Source: Saprospiraceae bacterium (GTDB lineage: Bacteria; Bacteroidota; Bacteroidia; Chitinophagales; Saprospiraceae). From it: 64,000 nt of DNA. A program made the position numbers and the translations under genes. Of the stretch, positions 28,445 through 39,858 are shown in pieces. A model generated the notes under the pieces. The model was not told the origin of the DNA. It saw nothing but the letters and a program-made list of their open reading frames with translations, and did not search any database. The DNA is taken from contig JADLHT010000048.1 of assembly GCA_020848695.1 (NCBI GenBank), positions 1 to 64,000 of the forward strand, given 5' to 3'. The stretch's first letter is position 1. Each line of letters starts with the position of its first letter.

Positions 28445-29932
28445 TTAAATTAGACTCCAAGTTGTTCCATCTTTTCCGTCTTTAACTTGTACTCCGGCAT
28501 CTTTGAGACTATCTCGAATTTTATCCGCAGTAAGCCAATCTTTTCTATCGCGCACGTCGGCTCTCAACTCAAGAATCAATTTCATTAATCCATCCAGAGA
28601 TTTGGAAGATTCTGCTTCAAGATCATTGTTTAGTGCAAATACAGAATAAACAATATCTGTAAGATGTGATTTCATATTATTCCAACAATCTATGCTTACA
28701 TCAGTCGCTGCAATGTGTCCGTCTTTTAAAGAGTTGACAATACTAATTAATTCAAAAACCGATGCCAGGGAATTAGGAACATTGAAGTCATCATCCATGT
28801 GAGAGATTGATTCTTCAATGATGTTTAGTATTTCTTTATCTTTAATTGTTGGTGATAGACTAAAAGCCAGTGTTATGGAATCTAGTGCTTTGATTGCTTC
28901 TATCAATCTTTTATAACCTTTTTCAGCAGCTTGCAATGCCTCATCTGTAATATCAAGCGGGCTCCTGTAATGTGCTTGAAGAAAGAAAAATTTTACAGTC
29001 ATCGGACTGTATCCTTTTGTAATATGTTTGGAATTTCCTGAAAACAATTCCGCTGGTGAAATGGTATTTCCTTCACTCTTACTCATTTTTTTTCCATTCA
29101 ATAAAAGCATATTGGTGTGTAACCAGTAATTGGCAGGCGCTTTACTACATGATCCCATCGATTGCGCAATTTCATTTTCGTGATGCGGAAATTTTAAATC
29201 ATTTCCTCCACCATGTATGTCGAAGGTCTCACCCAGATATTTTGTACTCATTGCAGAACATTCAAGATGCCAACCTGGAAATCCGACAGACCAGGGAGAT
29301 GACCATCGCATGAGATGCTCTTCTGAAGCTTTGATCCATAAGGCAAAATCAGAAGGATGATTTTTCTCATCCTGATTTTTAAGATTGTCTCTGGATTCAT
29401 TCAATAATTCATCAATTACTCTACCACTCAGTTCGCCGTATGGATATCCGTCGGCAATAAATTTTGGTGTATTAAAATATACTGACCCTTCTTTGACATA
29501 AGCATACCCTCTTGCTAAAATATCTTCGACCATTTTTATCTGTTCAATAATATGACCGGTAGCTCTGGGTTCAATGCTGGGCGCTTTGGTGTTAAACGTT
29601 CTCATCATATCATGAAATCCCACTGTATATCGCTGTGCAACTTCCATCGGTTCTAACTGATCTAATCTGGCTCCCCTTGACATTCTGTCTTCGCCATCAT
29701 CAAGAAGATGTCCTACATCAGTTATATTTCTTACATATCTTACTTTGTATCCTGCATACACGAGATACCGATAAATTATATCAAAGGAAACAAAGGTTCT
29801 GCAGTTTCCTAAATGAACATCACTATATACTGTAGGACCACATACATACATTCCTATTTTACCTTCTTGAATAGGTATGAATTCTTCTTTTTCTCTTTTT
29901 AGACTGTTGAATAATTTTAATTGACGTGTCAT
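28445..29932 (-). CDS. cysS: Cysteinyl-tRNA synthetase
   Basis: Class I aminoacyl-tRNA synthetase of 495 residues. [17 protein letters not shown] holds the HIGH-type motif and KMSKSEGNT is the KMSKS loop. Zinc ligands include the Cys of MYVCGPTVY, the Cys of [10 protein letters not shown] and the following [19 protein letters not shown]. The C-terminal DALR-like helices are present. The downstream gene on the same strand is the thioredoxin-like lipoprotein. Confidence 0.97.
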   Translation of the reverse strand: MTRQLKLFNSLKREKEEFIPIQEGKIGMYVCGPTVYSDVHLGNCRTFVSFDIIYRYLVYAGYKVRYVRNITDVGHLLDDGEDRMSRGARLDQLEPMEVAQRYTVGFHDMMRTFNTKAPSIEPRATGHIIEQIKMVEDILARGYAYVKEGSVYFNTPKFIADGYPYGELSGRVIDELLNESRDNLKNQDEKNHPSDFALWIKASEEHLMRWSSPWSVGFPGWHLECSAMSTKYLGETFDIHGGGNDLKFPHHENEIAQSMGSCSKAPANYWLHTNMLLLNGKKMSKSEGNTISPAELFSGNSKHITKGYSPMTVKFFFLQAHYRSPLDITDEALQAAEKGYKRLIEAIKALDSITLAFSLSPTIKDKEILNIIEESISHMDDDFNVPNSLASVFELISIVNSLKDGHIAATDVSIDCWNNMKSHLTDIVYSVFALNNDLEAESSKSLDGLMKLILELRADVRDRKDWLTADKIRDSLKDAGVQVKDGKDGTTWSLI

Positions 29933-30467
29933 GACACAAAGATAGAATTTTGAACAACAATAACTTGTTATGATTTATATGAATAGATACAAACTTCCAT
30001 TCCTAATATTTTATTCTATAACTCAATTGTTCTCAGACAAAGTCGGACGATTATTCATATTCAGGTCTAGTTTTTAGAGACAATAATTATATCTGAACAT
30101 TCAATTTTGCGATTGTTGTATTATGCTAATTACTAAATGAATTAGAAATATTCCCAAAGATTGTTAAACCCAAATTCCTAGTCTATAAAAATAATTCCTA
30201 ATCTAATCTGAACTTTATTGTTCATGCAATTTTTAGTTTAATTTCCGATATACAAATAATTTATACTAAATCATGTTATAAACATCTTTATCATTTTGCT
30301 GAGGATGACTGCACGATTCCCACAATTCGAAACGGATTGCGACAGCAAGAAAAGTGAAGGAACCGCAAAAGTGGCATGGGGAAGTGTTTCAGTTTGATGC
30401 AATTAGGCCCGTAATAGAAATTCAATTGCGAAATTTGGAATAATTAATATTCGCGTACTTTGTGTTG
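29933..30467. other. Gene-free region with a short GC-rich patch
   Basis: No convincing gene is visible in 535 bases between cysS and tRNA-Arg. Most is AT-rich. About 30300-30425 is distinctly richer in G+C and contains an unbroken short frame of about 43 codons (containing QKWHGEVFQFDAI) without a start codon, which may be a decayed gene fragment. Chance is not excluded. Confidence 0.3.
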
Positions 30468-30540
30468 TAGTCGGGGAAGGAATCGAACCCTCATCATCAG
30501 AGCCGAAATCTGATATTCTAATCCGTTGAACTACCCGACC
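30468..30540 (-). tRNA. tRNA-Arg (anticodon UCG)
   Basis: On the minus strand a complete cloverleaf folds: acceptor GGTCGGG/CCCGACT (G1-U72), D-arm GTTC/GAAT, anticodon arm TCAGA/TCTGA with loop TTTCGGC, T-arm GAGGG/CCTTC with loop TTCGATT. The anticodon TCG decodes CGA arginine codons. CCA is not encoded. The glyS gene starts upstream and ends ten bases before it, so the two could be co-transcribed. Confidence 0.92.
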
Positions 30541-30549
30541 AACTACATC

Positions 30550-32097
30550 TTACAAAAGGTTTTTCCAGGATACTTTGTTCTGAATAATTCCTTCAATATC
30601 TTTTATGTTTACTCTCTCTTGTGCTAAGGTATCACGATCTCTGATAGTAACACTATTATTTTCCAAACTTTCAAAATCAATAGTAATACAATAAGGTGTT
30701 CCTAGCGCATCTTGCCTTCTGTACCTCCTGCCGATAGCGTCTTTATCATCATAAACACAATAAAATGTTGAAGTCAGCTCAGACATAATTTGCTTTGCTT
30801 TTTCAACCAACTCTGGTTTGTTCTTCAATAAGGGTAAAACGGCACATTTGATTGGTGCTAATGCAGGATGAAGTTTAAGTACGATTCTTTGCGCTTCTCC
30901 ACCTTCAGCATCTGGAACAAATTCTTCACAATAAGCCTCTGATAAGACAGCAAGAAACATTCTGTCACAACCAATAGATGTTTCAACTACATAAGGAATA
31001 TAAGAATCATTGTCCTCAGCATCGAAATACTGCATTTTTTTACCGGAAAGTTCCTGATGACTTTTTAAATCAAAATTTGTTCTTGAATGAATCCCTTCCA
31101 GCTCTTTAAAACCAAATGGAAACTCATATTGAATATCTACTGCCGCGTTGGCATAGTGTGCTAGATTTTCATGATTATGAAAATTTATCTTACTCTCAGG
31201 TGTTCCCAATGCAAGATGCCACTTTTTCCTTTTTTCTTTCCAATATTCATACCAATCAAGTTCAGTACCTGGTTTAACAAAGAACTGCATTTCCATTTGT
31301 TCAAATTCACGCATTCTGAAAATAAATTGTCTTGCTACAATCTCATTCCTAAATGCCTTTCCGATTTGTGCTATTCCAAATGGAATTTTCTGTCGGGTTG
31401 TTTTTTGAACGTTTAGAAAGTTAACAAAGATTCCTTGCGCAGTTTCTGGCCTTAAATAGAGTTTCCCTTCTTCTCCTGAAATATTTCCTAACTGGGTATT
31501 GAACATCAGATTGAATTGCCTTACCTCTGTCCAGTTCCTTGATCCACTATCGGGATCCGCAATTTCAAGATCAATAATTATTTGTTTTAACTCTTCCATG
31601 TTGCTATTCGTCAAGGAAGAATTCATTCTCTCATTGATTTCTCTGGCTTTACTAAGATACTCTACGACTCTTGGATTAGTTGTTCTATACAAATCTTCAT
31701 CGAATGATTCTCCAAATCTTGCTTTAGCTTTTTGAATTTCCTTTTCTGCCTTAGCTTCAATTTTTGCAATTGCATCTTCGATCAAGGTATCTGCTCTGTA
31801 TCTTTTCTTTGAATCTTTGTTATCCACCAAAGGGTCATTAAACGCATCTACGTGTCCTGACGCTTTCCATATTTTAGGATGCATAAATATGGCTGAATCA
31901 AGACCAACAATGTTTTCATTGAGCTGAACCATCGCTTTCCACCAATACGATTTAATATTATTCTTTAATTCGACTCCATAAGGACCATAATCATACACCG
32001 CACTCAGTCCATCATAAATTTCTGAAGATGCATAGATAAAACCATACTCTTTACAATGGGAGACTATTTTCTTAAATATATCTTCGTGCTGTGTCAT
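30550..32097 (-). CDS. glyS: Glycyl-tRNA synthetase, homodimeric type
   Basis: Class II synthetase of 515 residues of the alpha2 type. Motif 2 region RPETAQGIFVNF and FGIAQIGKAFRNEI, then FRMREFEQMEMQFF, and motif 3 VVETSIGCDRMFLAVLSEAY are present, followed by an anticodon-binding domain. The N-terminal block SHCKEYGFIYASSEIYDG is typical. Upstream is the divergent gap to the flavin reductase; downstream is tRNA-Arg. Confidence 0.96.
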   Translation of the reverse strand: MTQHEDIFKKIVSHCKEYGFIYASSEIYDGLSAVYDYGPYGVELKNNIKSYWWKAMVQLNENIVGLDSAIFMHPKIWKASGHVDAFNDPLVDNKDSKKRYRADTLIEDAIAKIEAKAEKEIQKAKARFGESFDEDLYRTTNPRVVEYLSKAREINERMNSSLTNSNMEELKQIIIDLEIADPDSGSRNWTEVRQFNLMFNTQLGNISGEEGKLYLRPETAQGIFVNFLNVQKTTRQKIPFGIAQIGKAFRNEIVARQFIFRMREFEQMEMQFFVKPGTELDWYEYWKEKRKKWHLALGTPESKINFHNHENLAHYANAAVDIQYEFPFGFKELEGIHSRTNFDLKSHQELSGKKMQYFDAEDNDSYIPYVVETSIGCDRMFLAVLSEAYCEEFVPDAEGGEAQRIVLKLHPALAPIKCAVLPLLKNKPELVEKAKQIMSELTSTFYCVYDDKDAIGRRYRRQDALGTPYCITIDFESLENNSVTIRDRDTLAQERVNIKDIEGIIQNKVSWKNLL

Positions 32098-32152
32098 GAA
32101 ATTTTATTGATGCAAAGATTAATTATAAGATTTTGTTTTAAGTGTTAAATCA

Positions 32153-33025
32153 TTAAAATTTACACATCAATAACATCAAAGCTTCGAAAGCTCTGTTTTG
32201 AGCAATCAGTAATTTAGCTTTTTGTTCTGCCTCTTCCTGTGATAATTCCAATATTTCTCCGTAATCGTTCTGAAATTTGTCGATTTCAAGCTGAGAGGGC
32301 AAATGCTTAAGTCCGGACAAAATTCCGATATCATTGGCGCTTAGAATTTTACTATTTCTTATATGTACCGGTAATTGGGGATATCCTATCACAGGTAAAG
32401 CCTGACTTTGAGGCATCGCACTCACGGCAGCTCCGCTTGCCCTTACATAGTACGCTCTGCCCATTCTTCCCATAAGATCAATCTTGTGAGGATCAATTTT
32501 TCCTTCCTCATCCAATACCTTTTCGTCTATATGCATACATACAACATCACATACTATAAGATGACCAGCCCCTCCCTTGTCTCCAAGGGTAATGATCTCC
32601 CTAAGCTTACATTCCATATTAACTGGTGATTCTCTTAGCAATGGTGGCTTTACCATATCTGCAATATCTTCATGAAGTCCAGATTGTTCGAACTCATTAA
32701 CCCCCTCTGGAAAATCAACACTGCAGACCATCATCTGTCTGACAATTTCATAGGAAACTACATTGACAACACATTCTTTACTCTTTTGAATATTGTGAAG
32801 CGTATCCTTGGTTGTATTTCCATGTACTCGTCTATTTGATGAGAACACAAGAATCGGTGGATTACTACTGAATGCATTGAAGAAGCTATAGGGAGCTAGA
32901 TTTTTTCTGCCTGCTTCATCAATTGTGCTTACAAAAGCTATGGGTCGAGGTGATACAGATCCAAGCAAATATTGATGTAAATCAGGTGTAGGTATTGTTC
33001 CGGGAATTATTTTTTTTTTCATCAA
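32153..33025 (-). CDS. Flavin reductase-like FMN-binding split-barrel protein
   Basis: A DIM6/NTAB-family FMN protein of 290 residues. VSPRPIAFVSTIDEAGRKNLAPYSFFNA holds the FMN-binding core, with SNPPILVFSSNRR and the VNVVSYEI block after it. These proteins reduce flavins or act as small FMN oxidoreductases; the substrate is not predictable. The C-terminal extension of about 80 residues beyond the core is hydrophilic. It is divergent from the VWA gene. Confidence 0.85.
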   Translation of the reverse strand: MMKKKIIPGTIPTPDLHQYLLGSVSPRPIAFVSTIDEAGRKNLAPYSFFNAFSSNPPILVFSSNRRVHGNTTKDTLHNIQKSKECVVNVVSYEIVRQMMVCSVDFPEGVNEFEQSGLHEDIADMVKPPLLRESPVNMECKLREIITLGDKGGAGHLIVCDVVCMHIDEKVLDEEGKIDPHKIDLMGRMGRAYYVRASGAAVSAMPQSQALPVIGYPQLPVHIRNSKILSANDIGILSGLKHLPSQLEIDKFQNDYGEILELSQEEAEQKAKLLIAQNRAFEALMLLMCKF

Positions 33026-33098
33026 TCAAGTAAAACTACAAATGTACTGAGGATTGTACAATAGAAATTGTGAATAATACAACGATTTTGAAACTTTA

Positions 33099-34229
33099 AT
33101 GTTCTTTACTTCTATGTCTTTAAGATATGATATAAGACCTGGAGTAAGTTTCTTTTTCAATCCTCAACAAAAACTTCAGATCAACCTGTACGAAGAACTT
33201 TTTAAACTTTTCATTGAATTAATTTCTTTGACAGGTGGTGATGTAAATGAGACTGTCAGCTGGATGAACGAGATTGATAAACAATATCGAATTACTCTCC
33301 CTTTATATGGTATTGGAGATTTCATTAAAGATTTAGAAGAACGGGGTTTTCTTAAAAGAGAACGTCCAGATCTTCCATTGAAGCCTAGCAGCAAAACAGA
33401 TGCAAGTATCCGTCAGGCAGCATTTGATTCCTTGTTTGGAAAAATTAAAAAATCGGGGCCCGGCAATCATACGACCAACATAGAAGGTAAAGGTTTTGAT
33501 TCATTAGAAAATTCAAGACCTTATGAATTTGGGGACTCTTTAAATATTATCGATTCCATTGAGTCAATAAAAAATTCATATATCCATCACGGAATTGATG
33601 ATGTGCAATTTGACGAGAATGATCTTATTGTAAAAGACAGTTTGCATCAATCACCCTGTTCAACAGTATTGATGATAGACATTTCCCATTCCATGATCCT
33701 CTATGGTGAAGATCGTATTACTCCAGCAAAAAAAGTTACTCTGGCTCTATCGCAATTTATTAAAACAAGGTATCCAAAGGATAGTCTGGAATTTATTGTA
33801 TTTGGAGATGATGCCTGGCAGATTGAATTAAAAGACCTTCCCTATCTTCAAGTAGGTCCTTATCATACAAATACAATTGCTGGACTTGAACTTGCAATTA
33901 TGCTTTTGCAGAAAAAGAAAAACCCAAACAAAAATATATTCATGCTTACAGATGGAAAACCAACTTGCATGAAAAGAGGAAAAGAATATTACAAAAATTC
34001 TATAGGCCTGGATCGTCAGATTATAAACAGAACTTTAAGTATGGGTTCTAGATGTAAAAAAATGGGAATTGATATTACAACTTTTATGGTTGCAACAGAT
34101 CCATACTTAATGGATTTTGTTGATCAGTTTTCTAAAGTTACCGGTGGAAAGGCCTACTATACTCAGTTAAATGATCTTGGAACAGAAATATTAATCAACT
34201 ATGAAAAGAATCGTAAAAAATTGAAATGA
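33099..34229 (+). CDS. VWA-domain protein paired with AAA ATPase
   Basis: A 376-residue cytoplasmic protein with an acidic/helical N-terminal region (1-180) and a von Willebrand A domain (about 185-370). The MIDAS motif is intact (MIDISHSM, DxSxS). It overlaps the next AAA gene by four bases (ATGA), which suggests translational coupling. VWA/MoxR-AAA pairs are believed to act as chaperones inserting cofactors or maturing complexes; the client is unknown. The start could be 33114. Confidence 0.85.
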   Translation: MFFTSMSLRYDIRPGVSFFFNPQQKLQINLYEELFKLFIELISLTGGDVNETVSWMNEIDKQYRITLPLYGIGDFIKDLEERGFLKRERPDLPLKPSSKTDASIRQAAFDSLFGKIKKSGPGNHTTNIEGKGFDSLENSRPYEFGDSLNIIDSIESIKNSYIHHGIDDVQFDENDLIVKDSLHQSPCSTVLMIDISHSMILYGEDRITPAKKVTLALSQFIKTRYPKDSLEFIVFGDDAWQIELKDLPYLQVGPYHTNTIAGLELAIMLLQKKKNPNKNIFMLTDGKPTCMKRGKEYYKNSIGLDRQIINRTLSMGSRCKKMGIDITTFMVATDPYLMDFVDQFSKVTGGKAYYTQLNDLGTEILINYEKNRKKLK

Positions 34230-35680
34230 ATAAATTGGCCAAAACTTTAGGGGAATTAAAAAAAAATAATTACGTCTCTCAATCCATCCAAAATGAAATT
34301 AGAAATAATCTGATTAAAAAAATTTCTAATAAGGAAAAATTATTTGAAGGAATCTTTGGATATGATAATACGGTAATTCCTGATACCGAAAGAGCTTTAT
34401 TAAGCGGACACAATATTTTGTTCTTAGGGCTACGTGGCCAAGCAAAGACCAGAATGGCTAGATTAATGACTGAACTTCTGGATGAATTCATCCCTATAGT
34501 GGCTGGCTCAGAAATCAATGATGATCCGTTTCTCCCTGTTTCAAAATATGCAAAAGAAATAATTGCAAAATCTGGGGATCAAACAGCCATACATTGGATA
34601 CATAGATCAGAACGCTATATTGAAAAGTTAGCAACTCCCGATGTGAGTATAGCTGACTTATTAGGAGATATTGATCCAATAAAAGCAGCTTCCAAAAAAA
34701 TTGAATTCTCCGACGAAAATGCTATACATTTTGGATTAATACCTAGATCTAACAGATCAATATTTGTTATCAATGAGTTGCCGGATCTTCAGAATAGAAT
34801 ACAGGTTGCGTTATTTAATATTCTCGAAGAAAATGACGTTCAGATAAGAGGTTTTAAAATAAAATTACCACTAAATATTCTCCTCATTTTTACTGCAAAT
34901 CCGGAAGATTATACACAACGTGGAAATATAATAACGCCATTAAAAGATAGAATACAATCTCAGATACTCACTCACTATCCTGAAAGTATTGATCTCTCCA
35001 TGCAGATCACTTCCCAAGAAGTAAAAATTAACTCGGATATAAAAAATTCTATTGAGATACCACCTCTGGTTCTGCAATTAATTGAACAATTGGCTTTTAG
35101 TGCAAGGACTAGTCCTCTTGTTGATCAAAAAAGTGGAGTTTCTGCCAGATTAAGTATTACTGTTCTTGAGCTACTATATAGTGCTATTTTCCGAAGAATG
35201 CTCTTGAATAATGAAAAAAAATCCCGCGCAAGATTATCTGATCTAATTTCTATTATTCCTGCGCTGACCGGTAAACTCGAATTGGTTTATGAAGGCGAAC
35301 AATTGGGTGCTTATCAAGTTGCTCTGCAAATAATCGATGAAGCTTTAAAGGCAATCGCAAAAGAACGACTTCCTAAATTGGATTTGAAAACCAAAGGAAC
35401 CAATGTCCTTTATAATAATACCATTGAATGGTTTAATAAAGGAGGTCTTGTTGAACTTGCAGCAGACCTATCTGATAAGGATTATAACAAACAAATAAAT
35501 ACAATACCTATTAATCCTTCTCTTTTAAAAAATTCTAACACAAAAGATATAGCATTAACTACCGAATTAATTCTTCACTTTCTTTCTTCAAACAATACAA
35601 TTCAAAAAAATTGGAATGAAGAACGTCTTCTTTTTAAAGATCCCCTGGGAGGAATGCTGAATGATTTAAATATTCAATAA
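34226..35680 (+). CDS. MoxR/ChlI-like AAA+ ATPase
   Basis: A 484-residue AAA+ protein. The Walker A loop reads GLRGQAKT, with Ala where the canonical loop has Gly before Lys. The Walker B region is IFVINELPDL and the arginine-rich finger follows in ITPLKDRIQSQILTHYPES. It resembles magnesium-chelatase subunit I and MoxR ATPases that act with VWA proteins. It is coupled to the VWA gene upstream by a four-base overlap. Confidence 0.85.
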   Translation: MNKLAKTLGELKKNNYVSQSIQNEIRNNLIKKISNKEKLFEGIFGYDNTVIPDTERALLSGHNILFLGLRGQAKTRMARLMTELLDEFIPIVAGSEINDDPFLPVSKYAKEIIAKSGDQTAIHWIHRSERYIEKLATPDVSIADLLGDIDPIKAASKKIEFSDENAIHFGLIPRSNRSIFVINELPDLQNRIQVALFNILEENDVQIRGFKIKLPLNILLIFTANPEDYTQRGNIITPLKDRIQSQILTHYPESIDLSMQITSQEVKINSDIKNSIEIPPLVLQLIEQLAFSARTSPLVDQKSGVSARLSITVLELLYSAIFRRMLLNNEKKSRARLSDLISIIPALTGKLELVYEGEQLGAYQVALQIIDEALKAIAKERLPKLDLKTKGTNVLYNNTIEWFNKGGLVELAADLSDKDYNKQINTIPINPSLLKNSNTKDIALTTELILHFLSSNNTIQKNWNEERLLFKDPLGGMLNDLNIQ

Positions 35681-35713
35681 TACTTGTCTTCATAACTTAG
35701 AAATAGTCAGATT

Positions 35714-36238
35714 TTGAAAAATATTGTTTTATCTGCTTTATTGGTTCTTACTCTTTTTTGGATAGTTCGTTATTTTTATTTTTTACCGCGCTTGGTTTAT
35801 GGAGAACCGGCACCGGTTTTTAACGAAAAAGGTATAGATGATTCTTACATTTCTTTAGATCAGTACAAGGGCAAGTATCTGCTGATTGATTTCTGGGGAT
35901 CCTGGTGTGGTCCTTGTAGAAAAGAGAACAAAATTCTTCCCTTCCTTTATACAAGATATAAGGACGCAGAATTTAAAACTGCTTCGGGGTTTCGTATCCT
36001 TAATGTTGGCTTAGAAGATAACAAAGAATCGGGTCTAAATGCAATTCGTACAGATCAGCTCAATTGGAAAGATCAAATAATTCAAACCGAAATGTTGAAA
36101 AGCAAAATGGCCAAACTTTATGAAATTAAGCAAATTCCTTTCAAATATCTTATCGGCCCTGACTCGAAGGTTGTTTTGACAAACCCGGATTTGAAAGAAT
36201 TAGATGATTTTCTGGCGCATAATTTGAAAAAAAACTGA
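35714..36238 (+). CDS. TlpA-like thioredoxin-fold protein, membrane-anchored
   Basis: A 174-residue protein starting at a TTG, with an N-terminal membrane anchor (IVLSALLVLTLFWIVRYFYF) and a thioredoxin domain with the active-site WGSWCGPCRKEN. The family reduces disulfides on the outer face of the inner membrane, for example in cytochrome c maturation. Lies between the AAA gene and grpE on the plus strand; no obvious partner. Confidence 0.85.
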   Translation: MKNIVLSALLVLTLFWIVRYFYFLPRLVYGEPAPVFNEKGIDDSYISLDQYKGKYLLIDFWGSWCGPCRKENKILPFLYTRYKDAEFKTASGFRILNVGLEDNKESGLNAIRTDQLNWKDQIIQTEMLKSKMAKLYEIKQIPFKYLIGPDSKVVLTNPDLKELDDFLAHNLKKN

Positions 36239-36302
36239 CAAATTGACCTAAATATTGATTTGGCAAAAATATTGACTAAACTATAAAATTGAGATTTAAT
36301 AT

Positions 36303-36863
36303 ATGTTAGCAGAAGATAATAATAACCCAATGGAAGAAATTCTCGATAATAATCTTGAGGATGCTAGCCCTTTAAATGAAGGTAATGAAATATTAACCGA
36401 AAGTGCTATAACAGAAGAATTGAACAGGACAAAAGCTGAATTGGCAGAACAAAAAGATAAATTCCTTAGGCTCTATGCAGAGTTTGACAATTTCAAAAGA
36501 AGAACTTCCAAGGAAAGGCTTGATCTAATCAGAACAGCAGGACAAGATTTGATTTTAGATTTACTCCCAATTTTAGATGATTTTGATCGTGCTCAAAAAC
36601 TAGCCATTGACACTAATAATAAGGATCTTTATCCCGAAGGTCTTGCGTTAATACACAATAAAATTCTTTCAACCCTTACCCAAAAAGGACTGAAACAAAT
36701 GGAATCTACCGGAGAAACCTTTGATCCCGAATCTCATGAAGCCATTGCTGAAATCCCTGCTATATCGAATGATCAAATCACAAAAATTATAGATACTGTA
36801 GAAAAAGGATATTCCTTAAGCGATAAAATTATACGATTTGCTAAGGTGGTAGTTGGTAAATAA
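36303..36863 (+). CDS. grpE: Nucleotide exchange factor GrpE
   Basis: A 186-residue co-chaperone of DnaK, with an acidic N-terminus, a long coiled-coil (ELNRTKAELAEQKDKFLRLYAEFDNFKRRTSKE) and the C-terminal beta-domain. The 15-base gap to dnaJ points to one operon. dnaK itself is not present in the window. Confidence 0.96.
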   Translation: MLAEDNNNPMEEILDNNLEDASPLNEGNEILTESAITEELNRTKAELAEQKDKFLRLYAEFDNFKRRTSKERLDLIRTAGQDLILDLLPILDDFDRAQKLAIDTNNKDLYPEGLALIHNKILSTLTQKGLKQMESTGETFDPESHEAIAEIPAISNDQITKIIDTVEKGYSLSDKIIRFAKVVVGK

Positions 36864-36878
36864 CCAAATTAGATTAAT

Positions 36879-38039
36879 ATGACAAAAAAGGATTATTACG
36901 ATATACTTTCTGTGCCAAAAGGAGCTGATGCAGATACCATCAAAAAGGCCTATCGAAAAATGGCAATGCAATATCATCCGGACAAAAACCCGGGTAATAA
37001 AGAAGCAGAAAACAAATTCAAGGAAGCAGCAGAAGCTTATGAAGTTTTAAGCGATGGAGATAAAAGAGCAAGATATGACCGATATGGTCATGCCGGTGTA
37101 GATCCAAATGGTGGATTTGGTGGTCGTGGTGCCGGTGGAATGAATATGGAAGATATTTTTGAGAATTTCGGAGATATTTTCGGAGACGGTTCCCCTTTCG
37201 GTTCTTTTTTTGGTGGATCACAAAGATCCAAAGGAGGCATGGGACAAAAAGGTACTAACCTTAGAATTAAAGTAAGCCTCAGTCTTGAAGAGATTGCAAC
37301 GGGTATAACGAAGAAGATTAAAGTCAAAAAACAAATTGCTTGCAAGACCTGTCATGGATCGGGAAGTAAAGACACAAAATCTACTAAATCCTGTGGTACC
37401 TGCCATGGATCAGGTTATGTAAGACAAATTAAGAATACCTTCTTAGGACAAATGCAAACCTCCACAACCTGTCCAACATGTAATGGTTCCGGTCAAACAA
37501 TAGTTAATTCGTGTTCACATTGCCGCGGTTCCGGTATTGAAATGGGAGAAGAAACCATTGATATGCAAATTCCGGCTGGGGTAGCAGATGATATGCAACT
37601 CTCAATGCGTGGTAAAGGCAATGCAGGAAGCAATGGTGGTCCGGCAGGAGATTTATTAATCAGCATAGAACAAAAACCTCATAATACATTTACCAGAGAT
37701 GGATCTAATTTGCACTTCGATTTGTTTGTGAATTTTGCAGATGCTGCATTGGGAGATAGTCTTGAAATTCCAACATTAAACAGTACCGTGAAGATTAAAA
37801 TTCCGGCTGGATCTCAAAGCGGTAAAACCTTTCGATTAAAAGGAATTGGTCTTCCATCAATTCAATCCTATGAGAAGGGTGATCTTTTGGTTCATCTTAA
37901 TGTCTGGACTCCTAAAAATCTAAGCGATGAAGAAAAATCTGTTCTTCATAAAATGAAAACCTGGAATAACTTCAAACCACATCCGGGAAGCGAAGAAAAA
38001 GGATTTTTTGATCGAATGAAAGAATTCTTTAATGCCTAG
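36879..38039 (+). CDS. dnaJ: Chaperone DnaJ
   Basis: Hsp40 co-chaperone of 386 residues. J-domain (1-70) with the HPD motif in YHPDKNPG, a Gly/Phe-rich linker (about 70-125), and a zinc domain with four CxxCxGxG repeats ([32 protein letters not shown]). The C-terminal substrate domain follows. It lies 15 bases after grpE and overlaps the gldH-like gene by eight bases. Confidence 0.97.
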   Translation: MTKKDYYDILSVPKGADADTIKKAYRKMAMQYHPDKNPGNKEAENKFKEAAEAYEVLSDGDKRARYDRYGHAGVDPNGGFGGRGAGGMNMEDIFENFGDIFGDGSPFGSFFGGSQRSKGGMGQKGTNLRIKVSLSLEEIATGITKKIKVKKQIACKTCHGSGSKDTKSTKSCGTCHGSGYVRQIKNTFLGQMQTSTTCPTCNGSGQTIVNSCSHCRGSGIEMGEETIDMQIPAGVADDMQLSMRGKGNAGSNGGPAGDLLISIEQKPHNTFTRDGSNLHFDLFVNFADAALGDSLEIPTLNSTVKIKIPAGSQSGKTFRLKGIGLPSIQSYEKGDLLVHLNVWTPKNLSDEEKSVLHKMKTWNNFKPHPGSEEKGFFDRMKEFFNA

Positions 38040-38526
38040 ATTAATTCTTTTATTTGTTGTTTTCGTTTCGCTTTTGGCTTGTTCCAAAGATTCCATTTAT
38101 TCACATAGTATAAGTATTCCTGATGAAATATGGAAAGAATCTAATAACTTGGAATTTTCTTGGAAGATTAATGATACTATTACCCGGTATGACTTACTTT
38201 TAAATATTTGCTTTACGGATAAAATTCCAAACCAGAATATTTATGTCAAAGCTATAAGTAAAAATCCGGAAGCAAAAACGTCCGAACAGCTAATTTCTCT
38301 GGAACTCTTAGATCCTAGTGGAGTACCATATGGCTCCTGTGATTTAGGTTCTTGTAAGGTAAGTATAATCTTAGCATCTAATATTTACTTCCCTATGGAA
38401 GGCGAATATTCATTAGCTATCTCTCCATTCTCCAGAATCGATTCTTTCCCTGGCATTAAGAACGTTATCTTGAACATCGAAAAAACTTCTGTTATTAAAT
38501 CAAAAAAAACTAAATCTGCAAAATAA
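38032..38526 (+). CDS. gldH: GldH-like gliding motility lipoprotein
   Basis: A 164-residue lipoprotein with signal [14 protein letters not shown]. The body resembles Gld[44 protein letters not shown], and the ending [32 protein letters not shown] (in part). GldH is needed for gliding and the type IX secretion-linked machinery in Flavobacterium; here the similarity is moderate. Its start lies inside dnaJ. No other gld genes occur in the window. Confidence 0.65.
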   Translation: MPRLILLFVVFVSLLACSKDSIYSHSISIPDEIWKESNNLEFSWKINDTITRYDLLLNICFTDKIPNQNIYVKAISKNPEAKTSEQLISLELLDPSGVPYGSCDLGSCKVSIILASNIYFPMEGEYSLAISPFSRIDSFPGIKNVILNIEKTSVIKSKKTKSAK

Positions 38527-38698
38527 TAAAAACAGATTTTTGCTTTCTTCAGAAATTCATCGCAACTAGTATCTCTTCAAAAGAAATCTTACCTTTAGTA
38601 ATTAGATCAGTAATTGAGTAATTACCAAAATATTACCCTTTCTCGCTTTTATCTTATTCGATGTCACTACAATCGAACAAACATATTTGGTGCATTTA

Positions 38699-39112
38699 TC
38701 AGTGCCTTCCCCAAAGCTCAACCACCGCTCTGCGGTTCTTGAAATTCTTTGTATCATACCATAACACAACCTTCCTAATAATTCTATTATTCCCTTCTAG
38801 ATCAATTATTCGGCTTTGTCCTCCAGCACGAAAATTATTTTTTATTTCTACATTCTGTTCTGATCCATCTGCAAAGTGAATAACCATTTTTTGCATGTTG
38901 ATGGGAGACTTCTTTACTTTTAGCATAACTGCTTTAAATACACCTTCTGAGGCAGTTACCATAATTTCATCCCGATCAGAAGAAAAATTGACTGTTCTTG
39001 AACCCAATAATTCCCAATCTTTAACAAGAGTTTGTTTTGTCATTTGTGTAAAGGAGGATAATAATAAGATGAATCCTAGTGAATACAAATTTTTAGAAAG
39101 TTGATTTTTCAT
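38699..39112 (-). CDS. Secreted DUF2541-like protein
   Basis: A 137-residue protein with an N-terminal signal peptide (NLYSLGFILLLSSFTQ) and a beta-rich domain containing WELLGSRTVNFSSDRDEI and RIIRKVVLWYDTKNFKNRRAVVELWG (in part), typical of DUF2541 proteins. Periplasmic, function unknown. It is followed by about 170 bases with no gene before the convergent gldH-like gene. Confidence 0.7.
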   Translation of the reverse strand: MKNQLSKNLYSLGFILLLSSFTQMTKQTLVKDWELLGSRTVNFSSDRDEIMVTASEGVFKAVMLKVKKSPINMQKMVIHFADGSEQNVEIKNNFRAGGQSRIIDLEGNNRIIRKVVLWYDTKNFKNRRAVVELWGRH

Positions 39113-39330
39113 AATATTTTAATTTAATGGATTGAATATAGCATTGACCTTTGTAATTCAAATAAGTTTAATAACAAACTAATTAAACCCTCAGACCTTA
39201 AAGATAAAAGTAATTCCAATTACATGACAATTGATTGAAATTAATCATTTTATAAATTCCTCGGGCAAATAATACTTGAAAATCTTATTTTTGTATCTGA
39301 TTCCGATAGAGCTATTGAGAATTTGTTTTT

Positions 39331-39858
<528 letters not shown>

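Noticed and set aside
37018..37406. Proteins on the minus strand opposite dnaJ
   Set aside because: They are antisense shadows of the repetitive Gly/Cys-rich dnaJ frame with biased, low-complexity sequence and no family motif.
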